64,000 bases of DNA from contig NZ_FMHI01000018.1 in assembly GCF_900090145.1 (NCBI RefSeq), positions 93,217 through 157,216 of the forward strand. Reading direction: 5' to 3'. Of this stretch, positions 36,952 through 46,275 are shown piece after piece. Position 1 is the stretch's first letter. Every line of letters starts with the position of its first letter. The notes under the pieces were generated by a model. The model saw nothing but the letters and a program-made list of their open reading frames with translations, searched no databases and was not told the origin of the DNA. The position numbers were made by a program, and so were the translations under genes. This DNA is from Streptomyces sp. WMMB 322. Its GTDB lineage: Bacteria; Actinomycetota; Actinomycetes; Streptomycetales; Streptomycetaceae.

Positions 36952-37424
36952 GGGGTGCTCCCGTGGTAGCGAGGTGAGGTGCGCACCGGCGCCCTGACCT
37001 CGGTCACGCAGCGGTGCGCAAGCGGTTGTTCAGGGGTACCGTCGCTGCGGCTCGGGGGGCTTCCGTGCCGGAGATTCGCGGACGAATCCGGGAACTCCCG
37101 CCCACCGGTCCACGGGCCACCAGGGTATCAGCGACCCTCCCCCGGTGTGTCTCGCCGTGTGCCCGACTGCGTCCGGGGTCACAGCTCAGCGGCTTCCGGG
37201 AACGCTCTTGCCGTGCCCTGAAGTGAGGGCATGGTCGCACCTTGTGAGCGGCCTCGTACAGGCTCACCGCATAGGGTCATCCATAGTGGGGAGAGCGCGG
37301 GCAGAGCCCGTCGCTCCGTCGTATCCTGCTCGGACGCTCGATCGGACACGTGATTGAGTGTGCTGGAAACCCGCAGGTCAACGCACGTCCCAAGGGGCGA
37401 GCCACAGTTCGACTGGAGATATAC
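36952..37424. other. Divergent intergenic region between pyrG and the GH15 gene
   Basis: These 473 bases hold both promoters. Small dyads occur (TGCCCT/AGGGCA around 37213-37230; GTGAGC/GCTCAC around 37244-37267), and TATCCT at 37322 could be a -10 for the rightward gene but has no -35. I see no RNA gene or convincing small open frame. Confidence 0.45.
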
Positions 37425-39233
37425 GTGGCTGGGCGCATCGAGGATTACGCACTCATCGGGGACATGCAGACCGCAGCCCTGATCGGCCGGGACGGCTCGG
37501 CGGACTGGCTGTGCCTGCCGCGCTTCGATTCCCATGCGGTCTTCGCGAGTCTTCTCGGCACGGGGGAGCACGGGTGCTGGCAGGTGGGTCCCGCCGTCGC
37601 CGAGGGCACCGAGCCGCCGAGGGCGGACCGCAGGCGCTATCGCGGCGACTCGCTCGTCCTGGAGTCGGAGTGGGACACGCCGCGCGGCACCGTGCGCGTC
37701 ATCGACTTCATGCCGCCCCGTGAGCAGCACGCACCGCAGCTGGTGCGGATCGTGGAGGGTGTCAGCGGCCGGGTGCCGATGCGTTCGGCGCTGCGGATGC
37801 GCTTCTCGTACGGCTGGGTCGTGCCGTGGGTGCAGCAGATCGAGGGACGCACGGTCGCTGTCGCGGGGCCCGATTCGGTGTGGCTGGACACCGACGCCGA
37901 GACGTACGGCAAGGATCTGACGACGTACGCGGACTTCACCGTCTCCCCCGGCGAACGCGTCGCCTTCACCATCAGCTGGCAGGCGTCGCACAAGAGCCCG
38001 CCGGCCGAGCCGGACCCGGAGTCCGCGCTGGAGGCGACACAGGAGTTCTGGCGCGAGTGGGTCGACCACTGCACGTACCACGGCCCCTACCGTGAGGCGG
38101 TCGTACGGTCGCTGATCACGCTGAAGGCGCTGACGTACGCGCCGACCGGCGGCATCGTCGCCGCCCCTACCACGTCGCTGCCGGAGTGCATCGGCGGCAT
38201 GCGCAACTGGGATTACCGCTTCACGTGGCTGCGCGACGCGGCGATCACGCTGTCGTCCCTGCTGCGCACCGGCTACCACGACGAGGCGCTGGCCTGGCGC
38301 GAGTGGCTGCTGCGCGCGGTCGCCGGCGACCCGGAGAACCTTCAGATCATGTACGGCATCGCGGGTGAGCGGGAGCTGGGCGAGGCCGAGCTCAACTGGC
38401 TGCCGGGGTACGAGAATTCGAAACCGGTGCGGATCGGGAACGGAGCCGCCGGGCAGCTCCAGCTCGACGTCTACGGCGAGGTCACCGAGGCGCTGCACCT
38501 GGCGCACATGACGGGTCTGTCACGCAACGACTACGCCTCGCTCCTCCAGTTGAAGCTCATCGGCTACCTGGAGGACCACTGGGACGAGCCGGACGAGGGC
38601 ATCTGGGAAGTCCGCGGCCCGCGGCGGCACTTCGTGCACTCCAAGGTGATGGCGTGGGTCGCGGTGGACCGCACGGTCAAGCTGATCGAGTCCGGTGACG
38701 TGGACGGCCCGCTGGAGCGGTGGCGCGACCTGCGCGACGAGATCCACCGCAACGTGTGCGAGAAGGGCTACGACAAGGAGCGCAACACCTTCACACAGTC
38801 CTACGGTTCGCGCGAGCTGGACGCCTCGCTGCTGCTGATCCCGCAGATGGGCTTCCTGCCGCCCGACGACAAGCGCGTCATCGGGACGATCGAGGCGATC
38901 CAGCGGGAGCTGTCCACGGAGGACGGCTTCGTGCTGCGCTACCCCACTTCCCAGGTGGACGGAGCCAACCTCGACGGACTCCACGGCGAGGAAGGCGCGT
39001 TCCTCGCGTGTTCCTTCTGGCTGGCCGACGACCTCGCGATGATCGGAAGGGTGGAGGAGGCGCGGAAGCTCTTCGAGCGGCTGCTCTCGCTCCGCAACGA
39101 CCTGGGGCTCCTCGCGGAGGAGTGGGACTCCCGCCTGCAGCGCCAAGTGGGCAACTTCCCGCAGGCGTTCAGCCATGTGCCCCTGATCGACACGGCCCTG
39201 CGGCTGACCGCCTCCGGGGCGTACAGCGGCTGA
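37425..39233 (+). CDS. GH15-family glucoamylase/trehalase-like glycoside hydrolase
   Basis: The 602-residue cytoplasmic protein (no signal peptide) has an N-terminal beta domain starting RIEDYALIGDMQTAALIGRDG and a GH15 alpha/alpha barrel with GGMRNWDYRFTWLRDAAITL, the substrate-binding block, and later LYGEVTEAL-type and EEGAFLACSFWLADDL segments. Close actinobacterial relatives include the mycobacterial GH15 trehalase, so trehalose is one likely substrate; short alpha-glucans are another. The start is GTG 37425, six bases after GGAG. It stands alone, ending at a strong terminator. Confidence 0.88.
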   Translation: MAGRIEDYALIGDMQTAALIGRDGSADWLCLPRFDSHAVFASLLGTGEHGCWQVGPAVAEGTEPPRADRRRYRGDSLVLESEWDTPRGTVRVIDFMPPREQHAPQLVRIVEGVSGRVPMRSALRMRFSYGWVVPWVQQIEGRTVAVAGPDSVWLDTDAETYGKDLTTYADFTVSPGERVAFTISWQASHKSPPAEPDPESALEATQEFWREWVDHCTYHGPYREAVVRSLITLKALTYAPTGGIVAAPTTSLPECIGGMRNWDYRFTWLRDAAITLSSLLRTGYHDEALAWREWLLRAVAGDPENLQIMYGIAGERELGEAELNWLPGYENSKPVRIGNGAAGQLQLDVYGEVTEALHLAHMTGLSRNDYASLLQLKLIGYLEDHWDEPDEGIWEVRGPRRHFVHSKVMAWVAVDRTVKLIESGDVDGPLERWRDLRDEIHRNVCEKGYDKERNTFTQSYGSRELDASLLLIPQMGFLPPDDKRVIGTIEAIQRELSTEDGFVLRYPTSQVDGANLDGLHGEEGAFLACSFWLADDLAMIGRVEEARKLFERLLSLRNDLGLLAEEWDSRLQRQVGNFPQAFSHVPLIDTALRLTASGAYSG

Positions 39234-39296
39234 CGCCGCACCGCCCGCACCCGGCCCCCGCAAGTGGGCGCACGGGCACGGGGCCCACGGACGAAC

Positions 39297-39335
39297 CCAC
39301 GCCCGCTGCCCGGCGACAACCGGCAGCGGGCGTGG
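39297..39335. terminator. Bidirectional terminator between GH15 and GH64 genes
   Basis: Perfect 14-bp arms (39297-39310 and 39322-39335) enclose an 11-base loop between convergent genes. Confidence 0.85.
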
Positions 39336-39435
39336 ATGTGAGGGAGGGGCCGCCCCCCGGGCCTGTCGGCCCAGGGCCCCGGGACCGGAACTCCCGGGGG
39401 CCCGGCGGGTGGGCGCCGGCCCCCGATCGGTTCCC

Positions 39436-40608
39436 TCAGAACGGGGTCAGCGTCAACGTCATTTCGCTGGCCCCGCCGTCTTCGATGTAGGAGGCGAAGC
39501 CCGCGACGTCGTCGAATGCGAAGCCGTAGGCCTTGCCGTCCTCGGTGGCCGCGTGCATGGCCTTCACGTACTGGTGGGCGGACTTCCCCTTGTAGAACTC
39601 GGCGGGGTCGGTCGTCGGCTGGGAAGCGGCCGAGGCGAGCGTGGTCCGGTTGAACGCGGCACCGAGGATGGCGGCCACCGGCCCGAGGGTGCCGTCGTTC
39701 GGCGCGGCGAGCTCCCCGTCGCAGAAGAGGATGTCCTTCGTGCTGGGCTTGTTGAAGGAGACCTCGCCGGGCCCGGTGAAGGAGAGCTTGTCGCCGCTGA
39801 CCTTGCCCGTGAACTTGCCTGCGTTGGTGGTGACGACGAGTTCCTTGCCGGCGTAGGTGCTCCACACTTCTTCGACGTACTCGTCGAAGAAGTCCTCGGC
39901 GAACTTCCCCTCGCCCATTCCGTGTCCGGGTGCGATGACGCGCCTGTCGTCGATCACCAGGTGGGAGAAGCCCTCGGCGGCGGCGACGTCCTTGAAGATC
40001 TTGTCGCGCCCTCCCTCCTTGAGGAAACCGGTCTTCTGGTCCTTGTCGCCCTTGAGCTGGATGCCGAGCGGCACGCTGAACATGTCGACCATGGTCGTGT
40101 TGCAGTACATGGCGCCGTCCTTGTACGTGAACTCCGCGCAGTCGTGGAGAACCCCGAAGTTGGGGTCGGACTCCACCCAGCCCGCCGGATAGGCCAGCGC
40201 GGCCTTGCCGTCGCCGTCCTCGACCGCCTTGATCTTCAGCTTGTCGCCGAGCGCGAAGTAGATGCGTCCGGACATCTCGGGAAGCTTGAGCGTCGTCTCG
40301 CTGCCCGAGAGCGGAATGGCGTAGTCGGTAAACCCGTCGCTGCCGTTGTCGCCCGCCGAGACCGTCTTCAGCTCGCCCTCCGGGGTGACGCGGACCTGGT
40401 TCGTCCCGTCGTTCCCGACGATGTAGACGTGAATCGACTTGTTGTCGAACTGACCGCTCTTGTTGACGATCTTCAACGACAGCGGGCCGGCCGCCTTGCG
40501 GGCGTTCTTGCGGGTCGCACCGCCGGCCTGCGACACGAGGAGCCCTGCCGCCGGTACGGCGACGGCTGACGCGGCGGCACCGCGGATGAGGGACCTGCGG
40601 CTGATCAC
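39436..40608 (-). CDS. Secreted GH64 beta-1,3-glucanase
   Basis: The 390-residue protein begins with a twin-arginine signal (ISRRSLIRGAAASAVAVPAA). The body matches the GH64 laminaripentaose-producing fold: a beta barrel with thaumatin-like section, and the block CAEFTYKDGAMYCNTTMVDM, where E159 and D175 sit 16 residues apart as do the two catalytic acids I recall for GH64. It would cut beta-1,3-glucan outside the cell. The start is GTG 40608, overlapping the GH16 stop (GTGA), so the two glucanases are produced together. No carbohydrate-binding module is attached. Confidence 0.88.
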   Translation of the reverse strand: MISRRSLIRGAAASAVAVPAAGLLVSQAGGATRKNARKAAGPLSLKIVNKSGQFDNKSIHVYIVGNDGTNQVRVTPEGELKTVSAGDNGSDGFTDYAIPLSGSETTLKLPEMSGRIYFALGDKLKIKAVEDGDGKAALAYPAGWVESDPNFGVLHDCAEFTYKDGAMYCNTTMVDMFSVPLGIQLKGDKDQKTGFLKEGGRDKIFKDVAAAEGFSHLVIDDRRVIAPGHGMGEGKFAEDFFDEYVEEVWSTYAGKELVVTTNAGKFTGKVSGDKLSFTGPGEVSFNKPSTKDILFCDGELAAPNDGTLGPVAAILGAAFNRTTLASAASQPTTDPAEFYKGKSAHQYVKAMHAATEDGKAYGFAFDDVAGFASYIEDGGASEMTLTLTPF

Positions 40609-41561
40609 TTGGAGGCACCTCCGGTGCTTTCGACGGACACGTAGTCGACGGTCAGGGAGCCACCGGGCTTCGTGGCGCCGGTGGGCGTCTTCGAACCCGC
40701 GACGCCGTCGGGGAAGGCACCGCCCATGGCGAGGTTGAGCAGGATGAAGTGACCGTGGTCCGTGGCCTGAGCCCAGGTCTCGGCGCCGACGTCGGACTCC
40801 TTCACGGAGTGGAACTGCTCGCCGTCGACGTACCAGCGCAGCTCCTCGGTCCCGCCGCTGCGGTCGAGTTCGAGCGCGTACTCGTGGAAGTCCGCCTTGC
40901 AGTCGCCGGTGCACTCGTGCGCCTTGCCGATGCCGGTCGTCTCGTTGCACGGCCCGCCCGGGTTGGTGCCGCAGTGCAGCACTCCGTGCGTGGTGTTCTG
41001 GCCGTTGACGTTCTCCATGATGTCGAACTCACCGACACCGGGCCAGTTGTGGTAGTTGCCGCGGTACGCCTCGCCCAGCGTCCAGAAGGCCGGCCAGTAG
41101 CCGAGCGCCTCGTCGCCGGACACGTCGGGCAGTTTGAGGCCCGCCTCGATGCGCATCTTGCCGCCCTCGGGTGCGGCGAAGTCCGTGCGCTGGGTCTCGA
41201 TGCGTGCGGAGGTCCAGTTCTCACCGTCCTTCAAGGCAGTGATCTTCAGGTGGCCTTCGCCGTCGAGCTGGATGTTGTCCGTGCTGTCGGTGTACTCCTG
41301 GATTTCGCCGGTGCCCCAGTTGTCGGGCCCGCCCGGGTAGCTGTGTCCCTTGTCGATGATCCAGTCCTCCCCGGAGGGGAGTGACCCGGCGTCACCGTCG
41401 AAGTCCGTACGCCAGACTTCCTCCATGGCCTGCGCCTTCTTCGCCTGCGCCCGGCCGTCGCCCTCGTCGGCCTGGGCGTACGGGGCCACACAGGTCCCGA
41501 TGACCGCCGCTGCCGCGATGCCTGCAAGTGCCCAACGCCGTCTGCCGCTCTTCAAGAGCAT
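40605..41561 (-). CDS. Secreted GH16 endo-beta-1,3-glucanase
   Basis: The 318-residue product has a signal peptide (GRRRWALAGIAAAAVIGTCV, cleavage near AQA-D) and a GH16 beta-jelly-roll. The catalytic motif is GEFDIMENVNG, with nucleophile E178, D180 and acid/base E183. The extra residue in E-x-D-x-x-E is the laminarinase form. Four cysteines around CGTNPGGPCNETTG and CTGDCK probably form disulfides. ATG 41561 has GAGGAG eight bases upstream. It is the first gene of the glucanase pair, divergent from the LacI-type regulator. Confidence 0.93.
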   Translation of the reverse strand: MLLKSGRRRWALAGIAAAAVIGTCVAPYAQADEGDGRAQAKKAQAMEEVWRTDFDGDAGSLPSGEDWIIDKGHSYPGGPDNWGTGEIQEYTDSTDNIQLDGEGHLKITALKDGENWTSARIETQRTDFAAPEGGKMRIEAGLKLPDVSGDEALGYWPAFWTLGEAYRGNYHNWPGVGEFDIMENVNGQNTTHGVLHCGTNPGGPCNETTGIGKAHECTGDCKADFHEYALELDRSGGTEELRWYVDGEQFHSVKESDVGAETWAQATDHGHFILLNLAMGGAFPDGVAGSKTPTGATKPGGSLTVDYVSVESTGGASK

Positions 41562-41587
41562 GACCTACGCTCCTCTTCGGTGGGGGG

Positions 41588-41601
41588 TGAGAGCGCTCTC
41601 A
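41588..41601. promoter_or_regulatory. LacI-family operator of the glucanase genes
   Basis: TGAGAGCGCTCTCA is a perfect 14-bp palindrome of the type bound by Streptomyces LacI-family sugar regulators (CebR-like TGGGAGCGCTCCCA). It lies 27 bases upstream of the GH16 start and 71 bases upstream of the regulator start, so one repressor could control both directions. Confidence 0.85.
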
Positions 41602-41604
41602 CGT

Positions 41605-41626
41605 CATGGGCAGCACCCTGCCCATG
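41605..41626. repeat. Second dyad next to the glucanase operator
   Basis: CATGGGCAG and CTGCCCATG are exact reverse complements around CACC. The dyad lies three bases from the operator, in the leader of the regulator gene; it may be a second binding site or an RNA hairpin. Confidence 0.6.
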
Positions 41627-41671
41627 AAACTCGCCTATGGTCAAGACCTGGACAGAGAAAGGGAGTTGTTC

Positions 41672-42721
41672 GTGCACACTTTCCGCCAGTCCCGCCCGAC
41701 GCTGGAGGCCGTGGCCGCCCATGCCGGGGTCTCCCGGGCAACGGTGTCGCGGGTGGTCAACGGGGGGCCCGGCGTCCGTCCGGAGGTTCGCGAGAAAGTG
41801 CGAAACTCCGTGGAGGAGCTGGGGTACGTGCCCAACAACGCCGCCCGGACTCTCGTCACCCGGCGCACCGGCGCCGTGGCCGTCGTCATCGCGGAGCCGG
41901 AGAGCCGTGTGTTCGCCGACCCGTTCTTCGCACAGCAGTTGCGGGGTATCAGTCGCGAACTGTCCGAGTACGACACGCAGTTGGTGCTCATGATGGTGGA
42001 GCGGCAGAAGGACTACGCGCGCATCGGACGGTACCTGTCGGCCGGACACGTCGACGGCGCCCTGATGTTCTCCCTGCACGGCGACGACCCCCTGCCCACG
42101 GTGGCCCGCCGGTCCGGCTTGCCGGCGGTCTTCGGCGGCAGGCCGGGCTGGCCCGGTGCCGAGGGCGATGCGGATCTGCTCTACGTGGACACCGACAACC
42201 GGGACGGCGCCCGGCAGGCCGTTGCTCATTTGCAGGAGCGAGGGCGGCGTACCATCGCGGTCATCAACGGGCCCCTCGACCAGACCTCCGCGCTGGACCG
42301 GATGCACGGCTACTGCGACGCCCTCGGCATCGGCGTGCACGAGGCGGATCCGGCGCTCGTCGCGCAGGGCGACTTCACCGCCGAGGGCGGCGAGCACGCC
42401 ATGGAGCGGCTGCTCGACCTCTGCCCGTCCCTGGACGCCGTCTTCGCGGGGAACGACCTGATGGCGTCGGGGGCGCTGCGTACGCTGCGGGCCCGCGGCC
42501 GCCGCGTGCCCGAGGACGTGGCCGTGGTCGGCTACGACGATCTGGAGCCCGCCGCATGGGCGTCACCGCCCCTGACGACGGTGCGCCAGGACGTGGAAGG
42601 CATGGGCGGGATGATGGCCGAACTGCTGCTGCGGCGCATCGGGCTGGCGGGAGGGAAGCACGACGCACCGCCCACGCCTGTCGTCACCCCGGCCACCCTG
42701 GTGGTACGCGATTCCAGCTGA
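41672..42721 (+). CDS. LacI-family transcriptional regulator of the glucanase genes
   Basis: The 349-residue protein has the LacI helix-turn-helix TLEAVAAHAGVSRATVSRVVNG with the hinge VRNSVEELGYVPNNAAR, and a periplasmic-binding-protein-like sugar domain ending in the usual FAGNDLMASGALRTLRARG and VAVVGYDD. It should bind the TGAGAGCGCTCTCA palindrome and release it on binding a glucan oligosaccharide. The start is GTG 41672 with GGGAG seven bases upstream; an in-frame ATG at 41606 falls in the neighbouring dyad. Confidence 0.92.
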   Translation: MHTFRQSRPTLEAVAAHAGVSRATVSRVVNGGPGVRPEVREKVRNSVEELGYVPNNAARTLVTRRTGAVAVVIAEPESRVFADPFFAQQLRGISRELSEYDTQLVLMMVERQKDYARIGRYLSAGHVDGALMFSLHGDDPLPTVARRSGLPAVFGGRPGWPGAEGDADLLYVDTDNRDGARQAVAHLQERGRRTIAVINGPLDQTSALDRMHGYCDALGIGVHEADPALVAQGDFTAEGGEHAMERLLDLCPSLDAVFAGNDLMASGALRTLRARGRRVPEDVAVVGYDDLEPAAWASPPLTTVRQDVEGMGGMMAELLLRRIGLAGGKHDAPPTPVVTPATLVVRDSS

Positions 42722-42807
42722 GAGACGGCGACGCGCGGGACGGGGCGGCGGCGCTCGGGTCCCGTGCGGAAGGCACACCGAGGGCCCCGGGACGCAGACG
42801 GACAGCG

Positions 42808-42886
42808 CGGACGGGGCGGACGGGGCGGACGGGGCAGACGGGCGGACGGAGACGCCGCAGACGTACGCAGACATACGCAGACCTAC
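42808..42886. repeat. Short tandem repeats between lacI-type and GT4 genes
   Basis: Three copies of CGGACGGGG (42808-42834) are followed by three copies of a 10-base unit GCAGAC-x-TAC (42857-42886). They lie between two convergent genes and encode nothing recognisable. Confidence 0.75.
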
Positions 42887-42933
42887 GGAGCCGAAGTCCT
42901 GCCGGCCGGGAAGGAACGGGTCGCCGGACAGGC

Positions 42934-44100
42934 TCAGGAGCGGCCCGAACCCGTCAACTCGTCGTAGACGCTGAGGACATGCGCCACCGTCGACTCCTCC
43001 GTCGGCCAGTCCGCCGCCCGGGCCCGGCCCCGCTCGACGAGGCGCACGCGGCGCCCGGTGTCGGCCAGCAGGCCTCCCACGGCGGACGCGATGGCGTGCG
43101 AGTCGCCGTAAGGGATCAACTCGGCGGCGTCGCCGACGAGTTCGGGCACCCCGCCGACCGAGGTGGCGACGAGCGGAACCCCCTCGTGCAGCGCCTCCTG
43201 CGCCAGCAGCGGACGGCTCTCCCAGCGTGAGCACAGCAGTGCCACGTCCGCGCCGGCCAGCAGCTCGAAGGCGTCCTCCCGCCGGCCCAGCAGCCGTACA
43301 GGCAGCTCCTCGTCGTCGATGCGCCGCTGCAACTCCGGCCGCCGCGGCCCTTCGCCGGCGATGGCGAGCAGCGGCGGAGGGTCCATGTGCCGCCAGGCAC
43401 GGGCGGCACTCAGCGCGGTGACATAGCCGTGACGGTCGTCCAGACGTCCCACGCTGAAGACCAACGGACGCCCCACCGCGCCCACTTCGGCACGCGACTT
43501 GTGCCCTGCCCGGCTCTCGACGGCGGCCAGCGGCTCCGGCGGGCTCTCGTGGCGGGCGGGGCCGGGAAGGACGACGGGCGCGAGCCGCGCGTCGCGGGCG
43601 CCGCGCCGCCGCGCCCGGTCGACGAGGTCGGTGGTGACCGCCAGAACGACCGAGGCGCCACGGGCCACGCGCCGCTCCATCAGCTGCCGCAGCTGCGCCC
43701 GCGCCCCCGAGGCGCTGCCGCGGTGGTGCCAGGTGACCACGAGCGGGACTCGCCGCGCGCGCCCCGACAGGGCGAGCGTGGTGACAGCCAGCAGCCCGGC
43801 CCGCACGCCGTGGGCGTGCACGAGGTCCGCGTCCGCGCACAGCCGGCGGAGCACGGCGGCCGCCTCCGGCTCGCTGCACGCGGGAAGGGGGGCGAAGCGG
43901 GCCCCGGCGCCGGTGAATCCGTACACGGCCTCCGCGCCGGGCGGCGCGCAGACGGTCACCCGCAGGCCGCGCGCCACCAGCCCCTCCGTGAGTGAGCGCA
44001 CATGGGCGCCGGTGCCGGCACTCGCACCGTCCACGACCTGGACGGCGTGCTGCGGCTCCCGGACGGCTGAGCGTGGGGACGGCGTGGGGGGACGGGTCAC
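42934..44100 (-). CDS. GT4-family glycosyltransferase
   Basis: The 388-residue product is a GT-B enzyme. The N-terminal half has VVDGASAGTGAHVRSLTEGLVARG and the acceptor-side HAHGVRAGLLAV; the C-terminal half has LVFSVGRLDDRHGYVTALSAARA and the sugar-nucleotide region SRWESRPLLAQEALHEGVPLVAT. GTG 44100 (GGGAG 11 bases upstream) is the chosen start; the frame stays open to 44295 through Pro/Ala/Arg noise. The final W/E-rich tail is normal. The sugar and acceptor are unknown. It is convergent with the LacI-type gene and upstream of nothing in its own operon. Confidence 0.8.
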   Translation of the reverse strand: MTRPPTPSPRSAVREPQHAVQVVDGASAGTGAHVRSLTEGLVARGLRVTVCAPPGAEAVYGFTGAGARFAPLPACSEPEAAAVLRRLCADADLVHAHGVRAGLLAVTTLALSGRARRVPLVVTWHHRGSASGARAQLRQLMERRVARGASVVLAVTTDLVDRARRRGARDARLAPVVLPGPARHESPPEPLAAVESRAGHKSRAEVGAVGRPLVFSVGRLDDRHGYVTALSAARAWRHMDPPPLLAIAGEGPRRPELQRRIDDEELPVRLLGRREDAFELLAGADVALLCSRWESRPLLAQEALHEGVPLVATSVGGVPELVGDAAELIPYGDSHAIASAVGGLLADTGRRVRLVERGRARAADWPTEESTVAHVLSVYDELTGSGRS

Positions 44101-44395
44101 AGCAGGTCGAGCTCCCAAGAGGTTCGGTGCCGGTGCCGCACGGGCACGGGCACGGGCGGTCGGTGGGGCGAGGGGTCCGGGCCCCGGGGCGGGGCGGGGC
44201 CGCGCGCCCAGCATGCCAGCCGGGCGGGCCCCGGGACACCGCGCCTGTGCGGGCGGTGCGGCACATCGCATGCGTACGGTACCGCCATCACTCACGCGAG
44301 TGATGCCGCCGGCCTCCGGAACCGCCCTGTCCCGGACCGCCGAGAAGGCCGTCCGTCCGGCCGCTGCGGCTTCCGCCGCTCTCGTACGGTGCTGT

Positions 44396-46156
44396 TCAGG
44401 AACCGGAGCGCGCGGCTTCGAGCAGTTCCTCCGCGTGGGCCCTGGCCAGTTCGGAGTCCTCCTGCCCCGCGAGCATCCGCGACAGCTCCCGCACCCGGGA
44501 CTCCCCCTCCATCGCCTTCACGCCGCTGTGCGTGACGGAGCCGTCATCGGTCTTCTCCACGACCAGGTGCCGGTCGGCGAAGGCCGCGACCTGGGGAAGG
44601 TGCGTGACGACGACGACCTGGGCCGACCTGGCCAGCCGTGCCAGCCGCCGTCCCACCTCGACCGCGGCCTTGCCTCCGACTCCCGCGTCGACCTCGTCGA
44701 AGAGGTACGTGGGCACCGGGTCGGCGCCCGCGAAGACGACCTCCACGGCGAGCATCACGCGCGAGAGCTCACCTCCGGAGGCGCCCTTGGCCACGGGACG
44801 CGGCTGCGCCCCGGGGTGCGGCGCCAGCAGGAGCTCGACCTCGTCCGTGCCGTGCGGCCCGAACGCCACGCTGCGGCCGTCCAGTTCGAGTCCGGGGGCG
44901 CCGGCGGCAGCGTCGCTGCGTTTGAGGGAGAAGGACACCCGGGCGTGCGGCATGGCCAGTTCGGAAAGCTCCTCGGTGACGGCGTCCGCGAAGCGCTTGG
45001 CCGCGTCCGCGCGGGCGTCCGTCAACTGCTGGGCGAGACCGGTGAGTTCGCTGACGAGGGCGTCGCGCTCCGCGGAGAGTTCACCGATGCGTTCGTCGTC
45101 GCCCTCGAGTTCGGCGAGGCGTGCGGCGCTCTCCTCGGACCAGCTGAGGACTGCGGCGATGTCCTCGCCGTACTTGCGGGTGAGCTGCCCCAGGGCCGCG
45201 CGCCGCTCCTCGACGGCGGCCAGCCGCAGCGGGTCGGCGTCCAGATCGTCGGCGTATCCGGCGAGTTCGCCCGCCACGTCGCCCATCAGGATGGCGACCT
45301 CGCCCAGGCGGTCGGCGAGCGAGGCCAGCGCGGGGTCGTGTGCGCGCTGGGCCTCCAGGGCACGGTGTGCGGCCGAGACGAGCGCCGCCGCATCGGAGTT
45401 CTCCGGGCGCCCGGTGTCCTCGGGATCGCCCGCGAGGGCCGCGTGCGCGGTGGTGGCGGCGGAGGCGAGGGCTTCGGCGTGGCCGAGGCGTTCGGCCTCC
45501 GCCGCGAGTTCGGTGTCCTCCCCCGCGCGCGGCTCCACCGCGGCGATCTCCTCCAGGCCGAAGCGGAGCATGTCCGCCTCCTGGGCCCGTTCGCGGGCAA
45601 GCGTGGTGATCTCGTCGAGTTCGCCGCTGACGCTGCGCAGCCGCTGGTACGCGGTGGTCCACCTGGCCAGCGGCGCGGATACTGCCTCCCCGGCGAACCG
45701 GTCCAGGGCCTGCCGTTGGCGTGCTGGGCGCAACAGGCCCTGCTGGTCGGACTGTCCGTGCACAGCCACGAGGTCGTCGCTCAGCTCGGCCAGCAGCCCG
45801 ACGGGCACGGACCTGCCGCCGACGTGCGCACGAGAGCGGCCTTCGGCGGAGAGCGTGCGGCTGACGAGCAGCGCCCCGTCGTCGAGTTCGGCTCCGGCCT
45901 CGCCCGCGCGGACCGCGGCGGACGACTCCGGCGGCACGACTATGCGCCCCTCGACCACCGCGGCCCTGGCTCCCGCCCGTACGAGGGCGGCGTCGGCCCG
46001 TCCGCCCAGCAGCAGCCCCAGGCTGGTGACGACCATGGTCTTGCCCGCTCCGGTCTCACCGGTCACCGCGGTGAAGCCTGGGGACAGTTCGACGACGGCG
46101 TCGTCGATGACACCCAGGGACCTGATCCGCATCTCCTCCAACACGGGTACGACCAT
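44396..46156 (-). CDS. recN: DNA repair protein RecN
   Basis: RecN is an SMC-like ATPase for double-strand break repair. The 586-residue product has N-terminal Walker A TAVTGETGAGKTMVVTSL, two long helical (coiled-coil) stretches, and the C-terminal signature GASGGELSRVMLAVEVVF with Walker B TYLFDEVDAGVGG. ATG 46156 (VVPVLEEMRIRSLG) is the start I recall in Streptomyces; the internal ATG 46132 has GGAGGAG too close to it. No LexA-type box is visible in the 150 bases upstream. Confidence 0.95.
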   Translation of the reverse strand: MVVPVLEEMRIRSLGVIDDAVVELSPGFTAVTGETGAGKTMVVTSLGLLLGGRADAALVRAGARAAVVEGRIVVPPESSAAVRAGEAGAELDDGALLVSRTLSAEGRSRAHVGGRSVPVGLLAELSDDLVAVHGQSDQQGLLRPARQRQALDRFAGEAVSAPLARWTTAYQRLRSVSGELDEITTLARERAQEADMLRFGLEEIAAVEPRAGEDTELAAEAERLGHAEALASAATTAHAALAGDPEDTGRPENSDAAALVSAAHRALEAQRAHDPALASLADRLGEVAILMGDVAGELAGYADDLDADPLRLAAVEERRAALGQLTRKYGEDIAAVLSWSEESAARLAELEGDDERIGELSAERDALVSELTGLAQQLTDARADAAKRFADAVTEELSELAMPHARVSFSLKRSDAAAGAPGLELDGRSVAFGPHGTDEVELLLAPHPGAQPRPVAKGASGGELSRVMLAVEVVFAGADPVPTYLFDEVDAGVGGKAAVEVGRRLARLARSAQVVVVTHLPQVAAFADRHLVVEKTDDGSVTHSGVKAMEGESRVRELSRMLAGQEDSELARAHAEELLEAARSGS

Positions 46157-46175
46157 ACGCAGTCCGCGGAGGTAC

Positions 46176-46275
46176 CCCCACCCTCCCCCGGAGACTTCGG
46201 CCCGGGTGGGGTCCCTGGGGGCACCGCCCGGCGAAGCCAGGGGGAGCAGCGAGGGGGAGTGCCCCAGCCCCCGGA
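46176..46275. repeat. GC-rich dyad cluster between nadK and recN
   Basis: CCCCACCC (46176-46183) pairs with GGGTGGGG (46204-46211), and a second dyad with CCCTGG and CCAGGG arms follows near 46213-46241, then another GGGGGAG/CCCC-rich stretch. The sequence resembles the hairpin-forming intergenic elements scattered through Streptomyces genomes. It may attenuate transcription between nadK and recN. Confidence 0.55.
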
